In this document: positions 59,460 through 64,000 of the stretch, one piece after another
How the letters are laid out: the number at the start of each line of letters is the position of its first letter
How positions within the stretch are numbered: the first letter of the stretch is position 1
DNA from: Skermanella mucosa
GTDB lineage: Bacteria > Pseudomonadota > Alphaproteobacteria > Azospirillales > Azospirillaceae
Assembly: GCF_016765655.2 (NCBI RefSeq)
Contig: NZ_CP086106.1
Location: forward strand, 3,282,501-3,346,500
Direction of reading: 5' to 3'
DNA length: 64,000 nucleotides
Translations under genes and position numbers: made by a program
Notes under the pieces: generated by a model
What the model was told of the DNA's origin: nothing
Databases searched by the model: none
The model's input: only the letters and a program-made list of their open reading frames with translations

Positions 59460-60653
59460 ATGGTCATATCCGGCATCGGCGGCGCCAGCGGCCGCCCCAG
59501 GCGCCTCGTCCTCTTCACCCTCGGCTTTCGCCCCTTCTATCTCTTGGCGGCCGGCCTGGCGGTGGCGTGGATTCCCCTGTGGATCGGCATCTGGCACGGG
59601 CACCTCGCCCTTCCCGGAAGTTTCGCCCCGCCGGCATGGCATGCCCATGAAATGCTGTTTGGATTCACGTCGGCGGTGCTGGTCGGGTTCCTCTTCACGG
59701 CCATTCCCAACTGGACCGGCCGTCCGACCCCCACCGGCATCCCGCTGGCCGGGCTGGCCGGGATCTGGCTTGCCGGACGCGCGTCCCTGCTGATGGACGG
59801 GCTGCCCTGGCAGGCGGTCGCCGCGATCGATGTCGCTTTCCTGCCCCTGGCGGCGGCGGCCATGCTGCCGCCCCTGGTTGCGACCGGCAACCGGCGCAAC
59901 ATCGCGTTCCCGTTCGCCCTGATGGCTCTCGGGGCCGCCAACCTCCTGTTCCATCTGGACGCGGCCGGAATGCCGGTGCCGGCGGCGGAGGCCACGCGGG
60001 GCGTGCTCGGGATCATGATGGTGATCCTGGTGGTGATGGGCGGCCGGGTGATCCCGTTCTTCACCGCAAACCGGCTGCCGGAGGTGTCGATCCGCCGGAG
60101 CGGCAGGCTGGACCGTTGCGTCACGGCGGCGGTCGTCGCGACCGCGATCCTGTCCGTGGCGGCGCCCTCGACCATCGTCGGCGGCCTCGCGGCGCTGGCG
60201 GCCGCCGCGCTGCTCCTGTATCGCGGCCTGCGCTGGATGCCCTGGGCGACGCGGAAGCATCCGATGCTGTGGGTGCTTCATGCCGGGCATGCCTGGATCG
60301 CCGTCGCTCTGCTGCTCGGCGCGGGATCGTCCCTTGGACTGGGCCTGCCGGCCGGCGCGGCCGATCATGCCTTCACCATCGGTGGCGTCGGTGTCCTGAC
60401 GCTGGGGATGATGGCCCGCACGGCCCGCGGCCATACCGGGCGGCCGATCGAGGCGACGCGCCTGATGACCGCCGCCTTCGCGATCGTCAATGCCGCGGCG
60501 CTGGTCCGGGTCTTCGGGCCGATGATCTCGATGGAGTGGCAGGCGCCGGCGATAGGCGTGTCCGGCGTTCTCTGGGCGGTCGCGTTCCTGCTCTATCTGG
60601 TGGAATTCGCCCCGATCCTGACCAGCACCCGGGTCGATGGCCGGCCGGGATGA
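59460..60653 (+). CDS. nnrS: NnrS-family heme/copper membrane protein
   Basis: The 397-aa protein has about twelve hydrophobic segments and the NnrS signatures: LGFRPFYLLAAGLAVAW near residue 20, WHAHEMLFGFTSAVLVGFLF near 60 (conserved histidines) and TAIPNWTGRPTPTGIPL. MVILVVMGGRVIPFFTANRL at about 180 and MARTARGHTGRPIEA near the end are also typical. NnrS proteins are inner-membrane haem- and copper-containing proteins that protect against nitric-oxide stress and are controlled by NO-sensing regulators. The start is ATG 59460; the open frame extends further upstream without family similarity. It ends 6 bp from the stop of the convergent Crp/Fnr gene. The pairing with narK and a regulator is typical of denitrifiers. 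Confidence 0.92.
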   Translation: MVISGIGGASGRPRRLVLFTLGFRPFYLLAAGLAVAWIPLWIGIWHGHLALPGSFAPPAWHAHEMLFGFTSAVLVGFLFTAIPNWTGRPTPTGIPLAGLAGIWLAGRASLLMDGLPWQAVAAIDVAFLPLAAAAMLPPLVATGNRRNIAFPFALMALGAANLLFHLDAAGMPVPAAEATRGVLGIMMVILVVMGGRVIPFFTANRLPEVSIRRSGRLDRCVTAAVVATAILSVAAPSTIVGGLAALAAAALLLYRGLRWMPWATRKHPMLWVLHAGHAWIAVALLLGAGSSLGLGLPAGAADHAFTIGGVGVLTLGMMARTARGHTGRPIEATRLMTAAFAIVNAAALVRVFGPMISMEWQAPAIGVSGVLWAVAFLLYLVEFAPILTSTRVDGRPG

Positions 60654-60659
60654 GGACTC

Positions 60660-61364
60660 TCAGTCCGGAATCTCGGGGTCGGAGAAGGAAGCCGTCCGCA
60701 GCCGTGCCATGTCGGCGATGGTGACGGTGGCTCCGGAGGTCTGGACGCCGGCGGAACGCAGGTTGGCGAAGGCGCGGGACAGGTTCTCCGGAGTGGTGCC
60801 GAGACGCGTCGCCAGCAGCGCCTTCTCGACCGGCAGCGTCAGGGTCGCCGGGCCGTCAGGTCCCTCGGGCCGCTCCCCGGCCAGCGCCAGCAGATAGCAG
60901 CCGAGACGTTCGGTCGCGGAGCGGAGCTTCAGATCCTTGATCTGGCGGACCAGCATGCGGTAATGCCGGGCCAGGGAGGCAAGCATCTTGGATGCCAACG
61001 CCGCGTCGGTGGAAACGCGCTCCCGCAGTTGCTTCGCCGGAATCAGCATCACCCGCGAGCGATGCAGCGTCCTGGCCGTCATCAGGTAGGGCGCATCCGT
61101 CAATACGGCGGCCAGGATGAAGCTCTCCCCGGGTTCCATGAACTCCACCACGACCTGCTTGCCGTCGGCGCCCTCGCCGATCAGACCCACTCTCCCGTCG
61201 ATCAGGATGTGCAGGAAGTCCGGCGGCTCGCCCTGGCTGAACAGGACGGCATCGGCGGGGAGATCCTGGACGATCGCACCCTGGAGCAGAACGACCAGGT
61301 CGCTCGCCGGCAAGGAGTTGAAGACCGGGTGGCTGGAGATCCAATCCCTATCCGAGTTCTTCAT
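60660..61364 (-). CDS. Crp/Fnr-family regulator (DNR/NnrR-type)
   Basis: From ATG 61364 the 234-aa protein has a cyclic-nucleotide-binding fold (LPADAVLFSQGEPPDFLHIL, GKQVVVEFMEPGESFILAAV). A dimer helix follows (ASLARHYRMLVRQIKDLKLR). Then comes a helix-turn-helix (LPVEKALLATRLGTTPENLS, RAFANLRSAGV), in which the E..S R recognition residues match the FNR subgroup that binds TTGAC/T-N4-A/GTCAA. No N-terminal cluster of cysteines is seen, so it is not an iron-sulphur FNR; a haem- or NO-responsive type (DNR, NnrR) is more likely. It probably controls narK, nnrS and itself through the two boxes upstream. It is transcribed divergently from narK. Confidence 0.88.
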   Translation of the reverse strand: MKNSDRDWISSHPVFNSLPASDLVVLLQGAIVQDLPADAVLFSQGEPPDFLHILIDGRVGLIGEGADGKQVVVEFMEPGESFILAAVLTDAPYLMTARTLHRSRVMLIPAKQLRERVSTDAALASKMLASLARHYRMLVRQIKDLKLRSATERLGCYLLALAGERPEGPDGPATLTLPVEKALLATRLGTTPENLSRAFANLRSAGVQTSGATVTIADMARLRTASFSDPEIPD

Positions 61365-61414
61365 GTCATGGCACCCCGTCCAATAAAATCGCAGCAGATT
61401 TACAGTCACCAGAA

Positions 61415-61428
61415 TTGATATTTATCAA
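61415..61428. promoter_or_regulatory. FNR/DNR box 1
   Basis: TTGAT-ATTT-ATCAA is a perfect FNR-type palindrome 51 bp upstream of the Crp/Fnr gene's start codon, in an AT-rich patch. The position suits control of the regulator itself. Confidence 0.85.
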
Positions 61429-61482
61429 TCCATAACTCAACAAACATCAAAATCCAACATCCTGTCGGATTTACTGTCAAGT

Positions 61483-61496
61483 TTGACCTGAGTCAA
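61483..61496. promoter_or_regulatory. FNR/DNR box 2
   Basis: TTGAC-CTGA-GTCAA is a perfect palindrome of the FNR/DNR type, about 90 bp before the narK start, a usual distance for activation of a downstream promoter. Confidence 0.85.
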
Positions 61497-61586
61497 GCTT
61501 GCCGCCCCCTCGTGATCTTATAACGCCTCGGGAGAAAGGCTCGCGACCTCGATAACGCGATCTTCCCGAACCTGTGGGGTAACGGC

Positions 61587-62951
61587 ATGCAAGGGGCCAA
61601 ACCGGAGGTGACGACCGCTCAGCAGACGCGGGCGCTCACCCTGAGCACCGTGGCCTTCACCGTGTGTTTCGCGGTGTGGACCATCTTCGCGATCATCGGC
61701 ATCCAGATTAAGAAGGATCTGGGCCTCTCGGAAACTGAATTCGGCCTGCTCGTCGGCACGCCGATCCTGACCGGCTCGTTAAGCCGGCTGATGCTGGGCG
61801 TCTGGGCCGACCGCTACGGCGGCCGCATCGTCAACGTGGCGATCATGGTGGCCGCCGCGCTGGCGACCTGGGTCCTGACCTGGGCGGAAACCTATGGCGA
61901 GTTCCTCGTCGCGGCGCTCGGCGTCGGCCTGTCGGGCGGCGGCTTCGCGGTCGGCGTCGCCTACGTGTCGCGCTGGTACCCGCGGGAGAAGCAGGGGACC
62001 GCGCTGGGCATCTTCGGGATGGGCAATGTCGGCGCCGCCGTCACCAAGTTCGTCGCTCCCTTCGTGATGGTCGCGTTCGGCTGGGAGGCCGTGGCCCAGG
62101 TGTGGGCGGTCGGGCTTCTGGTCATGGCGGCCGTGTTCTGGTTCATGACGGAGGACGATCCGGTCATTCGCTCGCGGCGGCAGAGCAACGCCGCGCCGCC
62201 TAGTTTGGCGGCCCAGTTCGCCCCGCTGGCCAACATCCAGGTCTGGCGGTTCTCGCTGTATTATTTCTTCGTGTTCGGGGCCTTCGTCGCGCTGGCGCTC
62301 TGGTTGCCGCGCTATTATGTCGGCGCCTACGGGCTCGACATCAAGACGGCGGGCATGCTGGGCGCCGCCTACTCGATCCCGGCCTCGATCTTCCGCGCGT
62401 TCGGCGGCGTGCTGTCCGACCGGATCGGCGCCCGCCGCGTCATGTACTGGACCTTCGCCGTGGGCGTCGCCTGCACGTTCGTCCTGTCCTATCCCTCGAC
62501 GGACTACACGGTCCACGGCATCCGCGGCGACATCACATTCTCCTTCGGCATCGACGTCGTCGCCTTCACGATCCTGACCTTCCTGCTGGGCTTCTTCATG
62601 TCGCTCGGCAAGGCCGCGGTCTACAAGCACATCCCGGTCTACTACCCGGACAATGTCGGCTCGGTCGGCGGCATCGTCGGACTGATCGGAGGGCTCGGCG
62701 GTTTCATCCTGCCGCTCGCCTTCGGCGCGCTGAACGACCTGACCGGCGTCTGGTCCAGCTGCTTCATGCTGCTGTTCCTGATCGTCGCGGTCTCCTTCCT
62801 GTGGATGCACGCGGCCATCGTGCGGATGGAACGCCGGCGCTATCCCGATCTCGGCAGGGCCGACGCGGTGCCCGAACTGGCCGAGGGCGTGACCGCCAAT
62901 CCCGTCCCCGCGTCCGCCCGAACCCCGATCCCCCAAGGCCGTACCGCCTGA
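61587..62951 (+). CDS. narK: NarK-type nitrate/nitrite transporter (MFS)
   Basis: The 454-aa protein has twelve predicted membrane helices and NarK features: the MFS motif LMLGVWADRYGGR near residue 75, and the nitrate-signature helices GVGLSGGGFAVGVAYVSRWY, then PREKQGTALGIFGMGNVGAA in helix 5 and GGIVGLIGGLGGFILPLAFG in helix 11. Arginines in helices 2 and 8 are expected to bind nitrate. ATG 61587 is preceded by FNR/DNR boxes, as for NarK in denitrifiers, where NarK1 imports nitrate with protons and NarK2 exchanges nitrate for nitrite. A second narK follows 16 bp later, so the two probably form an operon. Confidence 0.93.
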   Translation: MQGAKPEVTTAQQTRALTLSTVAFTVCFAVWTIFAIIGIQIKKDLGLSETEFGLLVGTPILTGSLSRLMLGVWADRYGGRIVNVAIMVAAALATWVLTWAETYGEFLVAALGVGLSGGGFAVGVAYVSRWYPREKQGTALGIFGMGNVGAAVTKFVAPFVMVAFGWEAVAQVWAVGLLVMAAVFWFMTEDDPVIRSRRQSNAAPPSLAAQFAPLANIQVWRFSLYYFFVFGAFVALALWLPRYYVGAYGLDIKTAGMLGAAYSIPASIFRAFGGVLSDRIGARRVMYWTFAVGVACTFVLSYPSTDYTVHGIRGDITFSFGIDVVAFTILTFLLGFFMSLGKAAVYKHIPVYYPDNVGSVGGIVGLIGGLGGFILPLAFGALNDLTGVWSSCFMLLFLIVAVSFLWMHAAIVRMERRRYPDLGRADAVPELAEGVTANPVPASARTPIPQGRTA

Positions 62952-62967
62952 GAAGAGGAGCACCCTC

Positions 62968-64000
62968 ATGACAGACCAAACCGCGGTCCGGGCTCCGGGC
63001 CATGTGCTGACCGACTGGCGTCCCGAGGACGCCGCCTTCTGGGCGGAAACCGGCAAGCGGGCCGCCCGGCGAAACCTGTGGATCTCGATCCCGGCCCTGC
63101 TGCTGTCCTTCGCCGTCTGGATGGTGTGGAGCGTCGTCGTCGTCAACCTGCCCGCCATCGGCTTCGCCTTCGACAACGGCCAGCTCTTCTGGCTGGCGGC
63201 CCTGCCGGGCCTGTCCGGGGCGACGCTGCGGCTGTTCTACAGTTTCATGGTGCCGATCTTCGGCGGCCGCGCCTGGACCACGCTGAGCACCGCCAGCCTG
63301 CTTCTGCCGGCCCTCGGCATCGGAATCGCGGTCCAGGATCCGGCGACGCCCTACTCCGTCTTCCTGGTGCTGGCGCTGCTGTGCGGCTTCGGCGGCGGAA
63401 ACTTCGCCTCCAGCATGTCCAATATCAGCTTCTTCTTCCCCAAGGCGCAGAAGGGCCTGGCGCTGGGGTTGAACGCCGGCCTGGGCAACCTGGGTGTCAG
63501 CGTCGTGCAGTTCGTCGTGCCGCTGGTGATCACCGCCGGCATCTTCGGCACCCTCGGCGGGGAGGCGCAGACCTGGGCCAAGGGCGACGTGACCAAGGCG
63601 ATGTGGCTGCAGAACGCCGGCTTCGTGTGGGTCCCCTTCATCGTGCTGAGCACGCTTGCCGCCTGGTTCGGCATGAACGACATCGCGGACGCCAAGGCGT
63701 CGTTCGCCGACCAGGCCGTGATCTTCAAGCGTAAGCACAACTGGATCATGTGCTGGCTCTATATCGGGACGTTCGGCTCCTTCATCGGGTTCTCCGCCGG
63801 GTTCCCGCTGCTGACCAAGATCCAGTTCCCGGGCGTCGATCCGCTGGCCTACGCCTTCCTGGGTCCGCTGGTCGGAGCCTTCTCCCGCTCCGTCAGCGGC
63901 GGCATCTCCGACCGGTTCGGCGGCGCGCGGGTCACGGTCTGGGTCTTCGCGGCGATGATCGCGGCCAGCGTCGGCGTGATCTTCTTCCTGGGATTCCCCG
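62968..64000 (+). CDS. Second NarK-type transporter, truncated by window end
   Basis: ATG 62968 has an AGAAGAGGAG site. The 344 codons visible begin VLTDWRPEDAAFWAETGKRA, followed by membrane helices ISIPALLLSFAVWMVWSVVV and the NarK signature GFGGGNFASSMSNISFFFPK and GLALGLNAGLGNLGVSVVQF. The N-terminal DWRPEDxxFW segment is typical of the NarK2/NarU branch. It is translationally independent of the first narK but on the same strand. The other half lies outside the window. Confidence 0.92.
   Translation, partial: MTDQTAVRAPGHVLTDWRPEDAAFWAETGKRAARRNLWISIPALLLSFAVWMVWSVVVVNLPAIGFAFDNGQLFWLAALPGLSGATLRLFYSFMVPIFGGRAWTTLSTASLLLPALGIGIAVQDPATPYSVFLVLALLCGFGGGNFASSMSNISFFFPKAQKGLALGLNAGLGNLGVSVVQFVVPLVITAGIFGTLGGEAQTWAKGDVTKAMWLQNAGFVWVPFIVLSTLAAWFGMNDIADAKASFADQAVIFKRKHNWIMCWLYIGTFGSFIGFSAGFPLLTKIQFPGVDPLAYAFLGPLVGAFSRSVSGGISDRFGGARVTVWVFAAMIAASVGVIFFLGFP

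Overview
This is a GC-rich window from an alphaproteobacterium, most likely a Rhodospirillales/Azospirillaceae organism such as Skermanella or Azospirillum. That placement is an inference from base composition, codon use and a denitrification-type narK/nnrS locus. No rRNA, tRNA or CRISPR array was found. The gene density, the many broken genes and the variety of transposase remnants mark nearly everything up to about 59 kb as an accessory region.

Layout. 1-5.6 kb is a graveyard of mobile DNA: a partial excisionase-like gene, remnants of IS1380, IS256, IS5, IS1182 and serine-recombinase genes fused end to end, and an IS6-type element with recognisable ends but a dead transposase. 5.6-20.6 kb holds loosely spaced accessory genes: a GIY-YIG-like protein, a DnaQ-like exonuclease, a small conserved protein next to a DUF6745-like membrane protein, a duplicated gene pair of unknown function, a DUF4926 cluster, a cytosolic 5'-nucleotidase and a GNAT-like fragment.

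20.7-33.6 kb is the clearest functional unit. It contains Hen1 and Pnkp, overlapping by 10 nt. Two tightly linked unknown genes follow, one with an FtsZ-C-like domain. Then come RtcB and PrfH, overlapping by ATGA, and then a RecB-like nuclease/RNase H-like/SF1 helicase protein. Two independent RNA-repair modules thus lie side by side: end-healing/sealing with 2'-O-methyl marking, and RtcB ligation paired with a ribosome-rescue factor. 33.7-46.2 kb adds DEDDh exonuclease-like genes, a DUF1810 gene, a WYL regulator divergent from a tandem AAA+ ATPase, and a 1.4-kb segmental duplication. One copy of that duplication is interrupted by a complete IS21 element with a 7-bp target duplication. The ATPase is broken by an exact tandem duplication.

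46.6-58.4 kb looks like a defence island. A CapW/BrxR-type WYL regulator, broken by an exact 8-bp tandem duplication, precedes a same-strand series. The series is a 60-residue ORF, a 1666-aa NERD/pseudokinase/kinase/SF1-helicase protein, a 515-aa winged-helix-like protein, a DUF262/HNH (GmrSD-like) nuclease, a 415-aa possible PLD-fold protein and a small ORF. The helicase-kinase gene recalls Mokosh type I, but the full gene set is one I do not recognise. It is flanked by IS3 and serine-recombinase remnants.

59.4-64 kb returns to ordinary genes: nnrS, a Crp/Fnr-type regulator, and tandem narK transporters behind two near-perfect FNR/DNR boxes. This is a nitrate/nitric-oxide locus that runs off the window end.
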